Source: Actinomadura viridilutea (GTDB taxonomy: Bacteria; Actinomycetota; Actinomycetes; Streptosporangiales; Streptosporangiaceae). From it: DNA of 37,949 bases. The translations under genes and the position numbers were made by a program. Of the stretch, positions 29,642 through 37,288 are shown one piece after another (the first letter of the stretch is position 1; each line of letters begins with the position of its first letter). The stretch spans positions 1 through 37,949 of the forward strand of contig PVNI01000030.1 of NCBI GenBank assembly GCA_003001795.1. Direction: 5' to 3'. The notes beneath the pieces were generated by a model. That model saw only the letters and a list, made by a program, of their open reading frames with translations, ran no database searches and had not been told where the DNA came from.

Positions 29642-31066
29642 ATGAGCGTGTTGACGCCCGATGAGGCCGTGGCGAGAGCGCAGACCGCCGCGGGGCCGTG
29701 GGCCGCTGCACCGCCCAAGGAGCGGGCCGCGGCGCTCACCGCCGTCGCCGACGCCCTGGAAGCGGCGCGCGAGGAGCTGGTGGCGCTCGCCGACGAGGAG
29801 ACCCGCCTCGGCCCGGCCCGCCTCAACGGCGAGCTGACCCGTACTACCTTCCAGCTCGGGCTGTTCGCGGAGGTGGCGCAGGCGGGGGAGTACTTCGACG
29901 TGCGCATCGACCGCCCCGATCCCGACTGGCCCCCGGGGCCGCGCCCCGATCTGCGCCGTTACCGCACGGCGGTGGGCCCGGTGCTGGTGTTCGCGGCGAG
30001 CAACTTCCCCTTCGCGTTCAGCGTCGCGGGCGGCGACACCGCCTCGGCGTGGGCGGCGGGCTGCCCGGTCGTCGTCAAGGCGCATCCGGGGCATCCGCGG
30101 CTGTCGCGCCGCACCGGCGAGATCGTCGCGGCGGCGCTGGCCGGCGCGGGGGCGCCCGACGGGGTGTTCGGGCTCATCGAGGGCGAGGAGGAGGGCGTGC
30201 GGGCGCTGCGGCATCCGGGGATCGCGGCGGCCGCGTTCACCGGTTCGCAGCGCGGCGGCCTCGCGCTGGCGCGCATCGCCGCCGAGCGCCCCGTGCCCAT
30301 CCCGTTCTACGGCGAGCTGGGCAGCGTCAACCCGGTCGTGGTGACGCCCGCGGCCGCGGCCGCGCGCGCCGACGAGATCGCCCAGGGGTACGTGGGGTCG
30401 CTGACCTTGGGCGCCGGCCAGTTCTGCACCAACCCGGGCCTCATGTTCGTCCCGGCGGGCGGCGACCTCCTCGACAGGATCACCGCGAAGCTCGGGGAGG
30501 TCGGCGAGGCGCCGATGCTCAACGACAGGATCCGCGGCGGGTTCCTGGACACGGCCCGCGCACTGGCCGGACGCCCGGGCGTGCGGCGCCTGGTGTGGCC
30601 GTCCGACGACTCCTCGGCCGCGCCCCGGCTGATCACGATGGACCTGGCCGCGTTCGCCGCCGACCCCGGCGCCGCCGAGGAGTGCTTCGGCCCGCTCGGC
30701 CTGGTGGTCGTCTACGAGCGGCTGGCGGACGTCGCCGGCGCCGTGGCCGCGCTGCCCGGCCAGCTCACCGCGTCCCTGCACGCCGAGGACGCCGAGGCCG
30801 GCGAGCTCGCGGAGCTGGCCCGGGTGCTGGCCGACCGCAGCGGCCGGGTGCTGTGGAACCAGTGGCCGACGGGCGTGGCCGTCACCCACGCCATGCAGCA
30901 CGGCGGCCCGTTCCCCGCCACCACCGCGCCGTCGACCACGTCGGTCGGGACGGCCGCGATCGAGCGCTTCCTGCGGCCCGTCACCTACCAGCAGTGGCCG
31001 CAGGACCTCCTCCCCCCGCCGCTGCGCGACGACAACCCCTGGGGCGTCCCCCAGCGGATCAACTGA
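29642..31066 (+). CDS. 2-Oxoglutarate-semialdehyde dehydrogenase (KGSADH-type aldehyde dehydrogenase)
   Basis: A 474-residue aldehyde dehydrogenase of the 2,5-dioxovalerate/2-oxoglutarate-semialdehyde group. Visible: FAASNFPFAFSVAGGDTASAWAAGCPVVVKAH (117-148, with Asn121), FTGSQRGGLAL (199-208), Glu225 in FYGELGSVNPV and the catalytic Cys262 in GAGQFCTNPG. The FPFAFS and ELGSVNP segments separate this group from classical ALDHs. It oxidises the semialdehyde to 2-oxoglutarate, finishing the hydroxyproline pathway and feeding the TCA cycle. ATG 29642 has GGAG 5 bases upstream; it follows the permease gene by 14 bp. It ends before a strong 15-bp stem hairpin. Functional counterpart of LhpG/HypH. 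Confidence 0.9.
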   Translation: MSVLTPDEAVARAQTAAGPWAAAPPKERAAALTAVADALEAAREELVALADEETRLGPARLNGELTRTTFQLGLFAEVAQAGEYFDVRIDRPDPDWPPGPRPDLRRYRTAVGPVLVFAASNFPFAFSVAGGDTASAWAAGCPVVVKAHPGHPRLSRRTGEIVAAALAGAGAPDGVFGLIEGEEEGVRALRHPGIAAAAFTGSQRGGLALARIAAERPVPIPFYGELGSVNPVVVTPAAAAARADEIAQGYVGSLTLGAGQFCTNPGLMFVPAGGDLLDRITAKLGEVGEAPMLNDRIRGGFLDTARALAGRPGVRRLVWPSDDSSAAPRLITMDLAAFAADPGAAEECFGPLGLVVVYERLADVAGAVAALPGQLTASLHAEDAEAGELAELARVLADRSGRVLWNQWPTGVAVTHAMQHGGPFPATTAPSTTSVGTAAIERFLRPVTYQQWPQDLLPPPLRDDNPWGVPQRIN

Positions 31067-31073
31067 ATCCTGT

Positions 31074-31113
31074 GCGGGATGCTCGGCCGGAACGGCACGG
31101 CCGAGCATCCCGC
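31074..31113. terminator. Strong bidirectional terminator
   Basis: GCGGGATGCTCGGCC (31074-31088) and GGCCGAGCATCCCGC (31099-31113) form a perfect 15-bp stem with a 10-base loop. It sits between the convergent semialdehyde dehydrogenase (stop 31066) and caspase-like (stop 31120) genes, so it can end both transcripts. Confidence 0.88.
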
Positions 31114-31119
31114 GGGGGC

Positions 31120-32970
31120 TCATTCCTCTTCCCGGCGGAGGCTGAAGAACGCCTCCCTGCTCTCGAGTTCGACGGAGGTGCGCCCGAACTCGGAGACCAA
31201 GGCGAGATAGAACAACGCGGGCGCGGTCGGCGCCCACCAGTCACGGCGCTCCCTGGCGAACATGAAGCGGACCACTTCGTAGGTCTCGCAAGGCTCCAGG
31301 TGGTGGCTGGCGTGCTCGAACTTGTCCGCCACACCGCGGCTGCGCCGAGCCAGGAACTCCTCTCCGGTCAACGAGTCGAGTCGCGCCACGAACAGAACGC
31401 CCCACTGGTTCTTGCGGTCCACCGAGAGGCCCAGCATGTCCAGCCGGTACTCGTTCTCCTCCAGGGCGAGCTCCTCCCGGAGGCCGCGCCTGGCGACGTT
31501 GTACAGATTCGGTGCGTTACGTCCCGCCGAGTCGATGTCGCGAGACAGCGCCTCGTTCGCTGACGAGTTCCAAAAGCCCGGGTGCGACCCCACCGCGCGG
31601 CTGCGCCTGGAGAAGATCAGCTGCTTGTCCGCGGTGATCACTGCGATGTTGGTGCCGAGGCTGCAGGACATGAACGCTGGCACGCTGAACGGGTCGTTGC
31701 CGTCCAGGTAGCGGCTGCGCGGTGTCGACCCATCAGCGAACGGCCGGTCCAGCTGCTGCGTGGCAAGGAAGGTGTAGTAGTCCGCCTGTTGCAGCCGCAG
31801 AAAGATGATCGGAGCCTCCGTGTCGGCCTTGCGACTGATGGTGACCTGCTCGATCGCGTATTGGCTGCCGTTCCAGAAGTGGTTGTCGCCGCGCCGTCGC
31901 CGGTCCTCCTGCTCCCGTTCGATCTCCCGCTTCCACTCGCGGATCTCCTCGGGAAGCACGACCTCCTGGTGGTCGACGATGATCCGGACGGAGTCCTCGG
32001 TGATGACGTTGGTGCCGTCGCCCTCCACAATGACCAGCGGTGTGCGAAACGGCCCCCAGCGGAACGCGTCTTCACGCCAGGCCCAGCCCTCCGTCGGGTC
32101 CTTGACCCGCCAGCCCTCGTACGGGTCCGGTGCGGCCCGGGGTGCCGTCGCCGGGCGCCGCGGGGCCGGAACGATGTCGGCCTGCGGCAGGCTCGTGTCC
32201 CTGTGCGCGCGGTTGCGGAACAGGGTGATCTCAGCGCCCAGCGCCTTGCTGCTCTGCGTCGGCACCGGCGCCGTCTTCTCGGCGCTGAGCGCCTGGTGGA
32301 CCTGCTGGAAGACACGCCACATCGTCAGCTCGGCCGGAGCGTCGGGAATGCCGTTTTTCAGCACGTGCAGCAGTTCACCGGTGAACGCGGTATATCCGTC
32401 ACGACCGGCCGCGAGGGACTCCGCGTCGGCCGCCGACGACACCATGACGAAGGCGCCGTTGATCAGTGTCTGTCCGGCCAGGTCGTTCTGGCCCATGGGC
32501 GTGTACAGGGCCCGTCCGCTGTAGCAGCAATCCAGGATCACGACCTTGCAGGCGCTCTGGGCGAGGCGTATCTCCTCGGCCAGCCACTCGTAGGGGAGGG
32601 TGGTGGCTTTCCGGACGGTGCCGTGCGGATCCTTCCGGGTCGTCTTCAGCGACAGCAGCAGTTCACCCGGCTTGGTGCCGTGGAAGCCATGACCGGCGTA
32701 GTACACCAGAAGCGCCTCCTCTGCCTGCGCCCCTGCCTGCTCAACGGCATCCACCACCTCCGCCGGGTAGCGCGGCTGCGGCAGGACGACGCAGTTCTCC
32801 GGCGGGAGCCCCCATACGGCGGGGTCGGTCAGGTAGCGCTGCAGTGCGGAGAGATTGGCGTTGACGGCAGGCAGCGCGGGCAGCTGGTCGGCTTGGTCGA
32901 AGTGGTGCGCGCCGATGAGAACGGCGCGCGATTTCGCCGGGTCGGCGAGGCGGGACTCACCGGTCGTCAT
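31120..32970 (-). CDS. Caspase-like protease with C-terminal Nudix-like domain (EACC1-associated type)
   Basis: A 616-residue protein with no signal or membrane segment. Residues about 13-255 are a caspase/metacaspase-type (C14) peptidase: strand SRAVLIGAHHF, His94 in YYAGHGFHG, and Cys148-Cys149 in ILDCCYSG (the second fits the metacaspase D-x-C pattern). Residues 256-345 are a linker with a Trp-rich segment (WRVKDPTEGWAWREDAFRWG); 345-362 is charged and helical (REWKREIEREQEDRRRR). Residues about 363-600 are a further domain with FMSCSLGTNIAVITADKQLIF, RRSRAVGSHPGFW and RRGLREELALEE, resembling a Nudix box (R-E-U-x-E-E) in which the first Glu is Gly and the upstream Glu is missing, so probably binding rather than hydrolysing. 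Its start overlaps the EACC1-like gene by 14 bp. Predicted effector of a bacterial conflict/immune system. The GC content is visibly lower than in flanking operons. Confidence 0.82.
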   Translation of the reverse strand: MTTGESRLADPAKSRAVLIGAHHFDQADQLPALPAVNANLSALQRYLTDPAVWGLPPENCVVLPQPRYPAEVVDAVEQAGAQAEEALLVYYAGHGFHGTKPGELLLSLKTTRKDPHGTVRKATTLPYEWLAEEIRLAQSACKVVILDCCYSGRALYTPMGQNDLAGQTLINGAFVMVSSAADAESLAAGRDGYTAFTGELLHVLKNGIPDAPAELTMWRVFQQVHQALSAEKTAPVPTQSSKALGAEITLFRNRAHRDTSLPQADIVPAPRRPATAPRAAPDPYEGWRVKDPTEGWAWREDAFRWGPFRTPLVIVEGDGTNVITEDSVRIIVDHQEVVLPEEIREWKREIEREQEDRRRRGDNHFWNGSQYAIEQVTISRKADTEAPIIFLRLQQADYYTFLATQQLDRPFADGSTPRSRYLDGNDPFSVPAFMSCSLGTNIAVITADKQLIFSRRSRAVGSHPGFWNSSANEALSRDIDSAGRNAPNLYNVARRGLREELALEENEYRLDMLGLSVDRKNQWGVLFVARLDSLTGEEFLARRSRGVADKFEHASHHLEPCETYEVVRFMFARERRDWWAPTAPALFYLALVSEFGRTSVELESREAFFSLRREEE

Positions 32971-33337
32971 TCGGACCGTCCTTTTCTTGCTGGTCTGATC
33001 CCTCCTTGCCGGTTCCGAGTATTCTCCGCAATTCCGCTTCTGTCAGGTTCTCGATGACGTAGATGTCCCCGGCGCGCTCCAGTCGGAGGGTGGGACGGCG
33101 GCGCAGTGTCGCGTACCACCTGATCAGTGATGACGTCACGACCTCGATGAGCTCGGGATGGTCCAGAAGGATTTGGACGAACTGCTCGGCTCCCATGTGC
33201 CCGGGCTTCGGCGGCGTCTGCCGGAGCGCCAGTCGTGCCGGACGCCTGCCGTCCAAGTCCTCATAAAGCCACTGGTACAAGGCCGCCGCGTCTGGCGTCT
33301 GTTCGTCACCATCCAGGCTGATGCGAATGTCAAGCAT
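32957..33337 (-). CDS. EACC1-like small protein (effector-associated constant component 1)
   Basis: A 126-residue protein, MLDIRISLDGDEQ at the start, then an aromatic helix (AALYQWLYEDL), a strand with LALRQTPPKPGHMGAEQFV (38-54), a helix pair ending SSLIRWYATLRRRP, and a final strand LRLERAGDIYVIENLTEAELRRIL. The order strand-helix-PPPxPGxMGA-helix-RR-strand is what I know as EACC1, a constant partner of varied effectors (caspases, trypsins and others) in predicted actinobacterial conflict systems. Its role is thought to be adaptor or activator; biochemistry is not known to me. ATG 33337 is chosen because GGGGGGC lies just upstream and the domain starts there; an ATG at 33388 would add 17 unrelated residues. 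It precedes and overlaps the caspase gene by 14 bp, so the two are coupled. Confidence 0.82.
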   Translation of the reverse strand: MLDIRISLDGDEQTPDAAALYQWLYEDLDGRRPARLALRQTPPKPGHMGAEQFVQILLDHPELIEVVTSSLIRWYATLRRRPTLRLERAGDIYVIENLTEAELRRILGTGKEGSDQQEKDGPNDDR

Positions 33338-33405
33338 GCCTGCCCCCCGTCGCTTCGATGTCGCCACGGTAGAGATGAAAATTAGCATATTGTCACGGCT
33401 CCGGG

Positions 33406-33421
33406 ACCGTTCGAGAACGGT
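33406..33421. promoter_or_regulatory. 16-bp palindrome upstream of the EACC1-caspase pair
   Basis: ACCGTTC-GA-GAACGGT: 7-bp perfect arms. It lies 69 bp upstream of the EACC1 start in an AT-rich stretch (about 33370-33470). On the minus strand a TATGCT that could serve as -10 box follows about 18 bp later, so the palindrome would cover the -35 position: likely operator. Confidence 0.55.
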
Positions 33422-34339
33422 TTAGCGATAATCTGATTTCCGGTACCACCGTAATTAGGTGATCTATGGGGGCGCCGTCCCCGGAATCGGCTCGGTGAGA
33501 TGGTGTGGGGAAGCGAAACGGGCGCGCTGGCCGCTGAGGACCGCAATGATGATCGCGTGCCGGGCGGCTCGGTGTCAGATTGGGCAGGGCCGTGATCGGA
33601 CCGCAGAGTGCGTTCGTCCTGCGGTGCCCGTGGAACTCGGTGAGCGAGACGCAGCAGACAGGTCGGGTAGCCGGGACGTGTTGGTGTTCTCGCAGTCTCT
33701 GGCAGCGACCGCTGCAGTTTCATCAGCCGTCTGCCGGCTGTCGTGCCCGCCTCCCCGACGCGGCGCCCGCAGGCGACGACAGCGCGGGAGGCACGCAGCA
33801 GCCTTCGGGCAACTGCCGCGATCTCCTCCATGGCCACCGCCGGCTCGCGCTATGCGAGCGGCGAGGACGTGCGTATTGGAGCGAGACGCTGACGGCGGTG
33901 GGGGGAATGCACGTGCCCGGTGCCGAGCCCGTGCGACCGGCCATAGGGCGGCAGGGGTTGCAGGGCGACGGACAGCTCGCCGACGGGAGTGTCACCACTA
34001 GGACCAACACGCAGTAGAGGATCGACCATGTGGTCGTCTGCGCCGTCGAGGAGGCGGTCCGCCCATCCTCGCGTGGCGTGGTCACGGTACTGATGAGCGT
34101 CACCGCCGCCCTGAGGACGCCGTCGCAAGCGAGTCGCCGCGACCGCCCACATGTCTGCCTACGGAGCGGTCTCGAACGTCGAGGGCTGACGGGCGTGCGC
34201 GAGTTTGACGTGGGCGGCGACGACCCCTGGCGCGTGCCGTATTCGCCCGTCGTGAGGCCGGTGCCACCGAGCCGGTCGTCGCCGCCAAGGCAGCGCGCGA
34301 GGGATCACACTGTTCGCCTCCGCGCGCCGGAGGCTGCGA
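33422..34339. other. Stretch without a convincing gene
   Basis: About 0.9 kb between the promoter of the caspase pair and the lactonase gene. It is less GC-rich and has weaker third-position bias than the rest. Open frames exist on both strands (for example 33459-34001 plus, 33382-33837 and 33723-34103 minus), but their translations are rich in Arg, Cys and Ser, lack domains I recognise, and overlap one another. It may be decayed coding DNA from a past insertion or a long regulatory region. No tRNA, repeat array or transposase remnant is recognised. The last 25 bases hold the lactonase terminator. Confidence 0.5.
34316..34334 (-). terminator. Hairpin after the lactonase gene
   Basis: GCCTCCG (34316-34322) and CGGAGGC (34328-34334) form a 7-bp stem with a 5-base loop, beginning 5 bases past the stop codon of the minus-strand lactonase gene. 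Position and form fit a terminator for the two-gene unit. Confidence 0.55.
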
Positions 34340-35368
34340 TCAGTCGGCCGGGATCAGGCACACGGGTGTCGGGGCGGGTTGGGGTCGCCCCTGCGGCTTC
34401 GGTATCCCGTCCGTCACGCTGAACGTGGAGATGTCGCCGGAGTACTGGTTGGCCGTGTGCAGCCACTGCGCGTCCACGTGCAGGTCCCGCGGCCCCTGCC
34501 CGCCGCAGGGCACGTCGGCGACGGGACGCAGCCCCGTGCCGTCGCCGACCACCTCGTGCACGGTGATCACGTCGGCGCCGCGGGTGGACGTGTAGGCGCG
34601 GCGGCCGTCGGGAGAGAGCTTGATCGCCGCGCTCGTCGCGTCGCCGGGCGCCGGGTCCGCCGTGGCGGGCGACTCCCCGGTGACGACCAGGTCCGCGTAG
34701 CCGTCGCGGGGGCTCAGCGCGACGACGGTGTTCGCCAGCTCGGTGATCACGAACACGGTGCCGGACGGGTGGACCGCCAGGTGGCGGGGCCCGCACCCGG
34801 ACGGCATCGGCAGCTCGGCGACCAGCCGCGCCGCGCCCGCCTCCACGCGGAACGCGCGCAGCAGGTCGGCGCCGAGGTCCGTGCCGAGGATCGTGCCGTC
34901 CGGGGCGAACGCCGCGGAGTGCGCGTGCGGCCCCTCCTGCCGGTTTTTGCGCGGGCCGCTTCCCTGACCGGGCAGCACCGACGGGTCGCCGTCGAACGAC
35001 CCGTCCGCCGCGAGAGGCGCGACGGCGAACGCCCCGGCCACATAGCAGCTGACCGCCAGGCAGTCGCCTCCCGGAGCGACGGCGACGTGGCATGGGCCGG
35101 CGGGCACCGGCCGCGACCCGAGGGGACGCAGCGCCCCGCCGGCGCCGACCGCGAACGCGGCGACGGACGCCCCCTCGTCCAGCTCGCTGACCGCGTACAG
35201 CACCGGCAGCCGCGGATGCGTCGCCAGGTACGAGGGATCGGCCATCTCGGCCGCGCATTCGATCCGCTCGAACGCGCCGCTGCCGGACGCGCGCAGCGCC
35301 CGGTGGACGCCGCGCCCCGAGCCCTGGTCGCCGGTGTACGTCCCCACCCAGAACAGTCGATCGCTCAC
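34340..35368 (-). CDS. Lactonase family beta-propeller protein (6-phosphogluconolactonase/YbhE-like)
   Basis: A 342-residue seven-bladed beta-propeller protein of the lactonase family (Pgl/YbhE and muconate-cycloisomerase-like lactonases). Repeated blade signatures are visible: FWVGTYTGDQGSGRGVH at the start, LYAVSEL, PCHVAVAPGGDCLAVSCY, HAHSAAFAPDGTILGTDLGAD, PRHLAVHPSGTVFVITELANTV, IKLSPDGRRAYTSTRGADVITV and PRDLHVDAQWLHTANQYSGDI, matching family members that hydrolyse 6-phosphogluconolactone or other lactones. No signal peptide, so cytoplasmic. The start is taken as GTG 35368, which gives the family N-terminus VSDRLFWVGTYT; a ribosome site is weak. It follows the aldehyde dehydrogenase gene by 22 bp on the same strand and is probably co-transcribed. 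Actual substrate unknown. Confidence 0.88.
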   Translation of the reverse strand: MSDRLFWVGTYTGDQGSGRGVHRALRASGSGAFERIECAAEMADPSYLATHPRLPVLYAVSELDEGASVAAFAVGAGGALRPLGSRPVPAGPCHVAVAPGGDCLAVSCYVAGAFAVAPLAADGSFDGDPSVLPGQGSGPRKNRQEGPHAHSAAFAPDGTILGTDLGADLLRAFRVEAGAARLVAELPMPSGCGPRHLAVHPSGTVFVITELANTVVALSPRDGYADLVVTGESPATADPAPGDATSAAIKLSPDGRRAYTSTRGADVITVHEVVGDGTGLRPVADVPCGGQGPRDLHVDAQWLHTANQYSGDISTFSVTDGIPKPQGRPQPAPTPVCLIPAD

Positions 35369-35390
35369 GGTCCGCACGCTACCCGCATGA

Positions 35391-36803
35391 TCACTCGGTC
35401 GGCGCGTCCGACTCGGCGGACTCCGCCCCGTGCCCGATCCACACCGTCTTGACGTTGCAGAACGCGCGGGCGCCCTCCCGCGACAGTTCGCGCCCGTAGC
35501 CGGACCGTTTGACGCCGCCGAACGGAAGCTGCGGGTAGGAGGTCGTCGTGCCGTTGATGAACACCTGCCCGGCCTCCATGTCGTCGACGAGCCGTTCGCG
35601 CTCGCGGGGGTCGTCCGTCCAAGCGTTGGAGCCGAGACCGAAGCCGATGGCGTTGGCCAGGTCGATCGCCTCATCGAGGTCGCGGACGCGGAACAGCGAC
35701 GCGACCGGACCGAACACCTCCTCGTGGTACATCCGCATGTCGGGTGTCACCCCGGCGACCACGGTCGGCGGGTAGTACCAGCCCTTGCCGGGCGGCCGCG
35801 CCCCGCCGCACAGCACGGTCGCGCCCTGCTTCACGGCGTCGGCCACCAGGTCCTCCACGTCGGACCGCCCTTGTTCGCTGACCAGCGGCCCGACGTCGGT
35901 GGACTCGTCCATGGGGTCGCCCACCGTCAACGCCCGCATCCGCTCCACGAACGCCTGCTCGAACTCGTCGGCCACGTCCTCGACGACGATGAACCGCTTG
36001 GCGGAGATGCAGCTCTGCCCGTTGTTCAGGCACCGCGACGTGGCCGCGGCCTCGGCGGCGCGCGGAACGTCGGCCGAGGCGGTCACCACGAACGGGTCGC
36101 TGCCGCCCAGCTCGAGCACGCTCGGCTTGAGCTCGTCCGCCGCGACCGACGCCACCGACCGCCCGGCCGGTTCGCCGCCGGTGAGCGTGACCGCCCGCAC
36201 CCGCGGGTCCCGCAGCACCCGCTCCACCTGCCCGGACCCGATGAGCAGCGTCTGGAACACGCCCTCGGGGAATCCGGCCCGGCGGAACAGCTCCTCCAGG
36301 AACAGCGCCGTCTGCGGGACGTTGGACGCATGCTTGAGCAGCCCCGCGTTCCCGGCCATCAGTCCGGGCGCGGCGAACCGGATCACCTGCCACAGCGGGA
36401 AGTTCCACGGCATGACCGCCAGCACCGGACCGAGCGGCTGGTATCGCACATAGGCGCGCGCAGCCCCGACGGCCTCCGCGTCGGCGGGCCGGTCGGCCAG
36501 GAACCCGGCGGCATGCTCGGCGTAGTACCGGCAGGCCGCCGCGCACTTGGCCGCCTCGGCGCGCGCCGCCGTGATCGTCTTGCCCATCTCGCGGGTCAGC
36601 AGGGCCGCCGCCCGGTCGCGTTCGGCGTCCAGGATGTCGGCGGCCGCGTTCATCCAGCGGGCGCGTTCGTCCATGCCCGTCCGGCGGTACGAGCGGAAGG
36701 CGTCCGCCGCGCGTCCGACGCGCCGGTCGATCTCCGGCTCCGGCAGCGGGTCGAACGTCCGCTCCACCTCGCCGGTCGCCGGGTTGGTCGTCGCGATCGT
36801 CAT
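35391..36803 (-). CDS. Aldehyde dehydrogenase, succinate-semialdehyde dehydrogenase (GabD)-like
   Basis: A 470-residue NAD(P)-dependent aldehyde dehydrogenase. It begins MTIATTNPATGEVERTF, typical of the GabD/SSADH group; MPWNFPLWQVIRFAAP has Asn134, LELGGSDPFVV has Glu231, and the catalytic Cys265 is in NNGQSCISAKRF; EEVFGPVASLFRV and LPFGGVKRSGYGRELS close the fold. The expected reaction is oxidation of succinate semialdehyde or a similar short aldehyde to the acid. TGGEPAGRSVAS replaces the more usual TGSxxxG segment. Start: ATG 36803, where the domain begins; extending the frame to 37166 would add about 120 residues of low-complexity sequence and is rejected. It leads a two-gene unit with the lactonase. 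Confidence 0.9.
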   Translation of the reverse strand: MTIATTNPATGEVERTFDPLPEPEIDRRVGRAADAFRSYRRTGMDERARWMNAAADILDAERDRAAALLTREMGKTITAARAEAAKCAAACRYYAEHAAGFLADRPADAEAVGAARAYVRYQPLGPVLAVMPWNFPLWQVIRFAAPGLMAGNAGLLKHASNVPQTALFLEELFRRAGFPEGVFQTLLIGSGQVERVLRDPRVRAVTLTGGEPAGRSVASVAADELKPSVLELGGSDPFVVTASADVPRAAEAAATSRCLNNGQSCISAKRFIVVEDVADEFEQAFVERMRALTVGDPMDESTDVGPLVSEQGRSDVEDLVADAVKQGATVLCGGARPPGKGWYYPPTVVAGVTPDMRMYHEEVFGPVASLFRVRDLDEAIDLANAIGFGLGSNAWTDDPRERERLVDDMEAGQVFINGTTTSYPQLPFGGVKRSGYGRELSREGARAFCNVKTVWIGHGAESAESDAPTE

Positions 36804-36988
36804 GTGCGTCGCCCCCTGCTCCGGCGGCCGTCGTGCGGTCCACCGTCCCGTCGTGCCCGACGGTGTAAGGGGAAAACCAGTGGAGGCCAGCGGCGGCGGT
36901 GCCCCGCCTACGGGGTTCAAGACGAGGCCGCGCAGGCCGCCGCCGGTGTCCGCGGACGACACAGTCAGCGGTTGATCGCGACCACATC

Positions 36989-37031
36989 GGATAGGGCGCC
37001 ATTGGATAGGGCGCCCATTGGATAGGGCGCC
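36989..37031. repeat. Three copies of a 12-bp repeat
   Basis: GGATAGGGCGCC occurs at 36989-37000, 37004-37015 and 37020-37031, separated by ATT and CATT. The copies are identical. Period is 15-16 bp, about one and a half helical turns. Each ends in the palindrome GGCGCC. Too short and too tight for CRISPR. Confidence 0.8.
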
Positions 37032-37146
37032 GCCGCCTTCGGTGAGGCGATGCTCGACGCCGGGCGCCTCCGGTGCGGCGAGCGGCTCAAGGAACTCGGC
37101 TGATCCAGCGCACCAGTGACGGCTGGATTCGTGACCTTGATGTGAC

Positions 37147-37184
37147 GGCGGGCTGACCGAACTCACGGCTCAGGTCAGCCCGCC
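37147..37184 (-). terminator. Strong terminator hairpin
   Basis: GGCGGGCTGACC (37147-37158) and GGTCAGCCCGCC (37173-37184) form a perfect 12-bp stem with a 14-base loop. It lies 105 bp beyond the stop of the minus-strand secreted-protein gene and upstream of the aldehyde dehydrogenase, so it insulates the two minus-strand units. Confidence 0.75.
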
Positions 37185-37288
37185 CTTGCGCCCTCGGGTG
37201 GCGGGCTCTCGTCGATCACGCCGCTCGACGGGACGGTTCTCGTTCCGCTGCCGGCGCGTGCCGAGAGTCCTTGACAACGGTCGCCGCC

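Larger units (their letters stand above)
36804..37288. other. Gap holding repeats and a terminator, no convincing gene
   Basis: A 485-bp stretch between the aldehyde dehydrogenase start and the stop of the small secreted-protein gene. It holds a three-copy 12-bp repeat (36989-37031) and a strong 12-bp-stem hairpin (37147-37184), both listed separately. The promoter of the aldehyde dehydrogenase unit should be in the first 200 bp but I cannot pick its boxes. A short in-frame run near 37030-37100 (AFGEAMLDAGRLRCGERLKELG) ends in a stop and may be a relic of a lost gene. Confidence 0.45.

Noticed and set aside
33459..34001. Plus-strand frame as a 180-residue gene
   Set aside because: Composition is Arg/Ala/Cys-rich, no domain is visible, no ribosome site, and it overlaps equally poor frames on the other strand.
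36989..37031. Possible mini CRISPR array
   Set aside because: Repeat units of 12 bp with 3-4 bp between them are far too short, and there are no cas genes.
36804..37166. 121-residue N-terminal extension of the aldehyde dehydrogenase
   Set aside because: Low-complexity Gly/Pro-rich sequence with no homology to the family; the conserved N-terminus starts at 36803.
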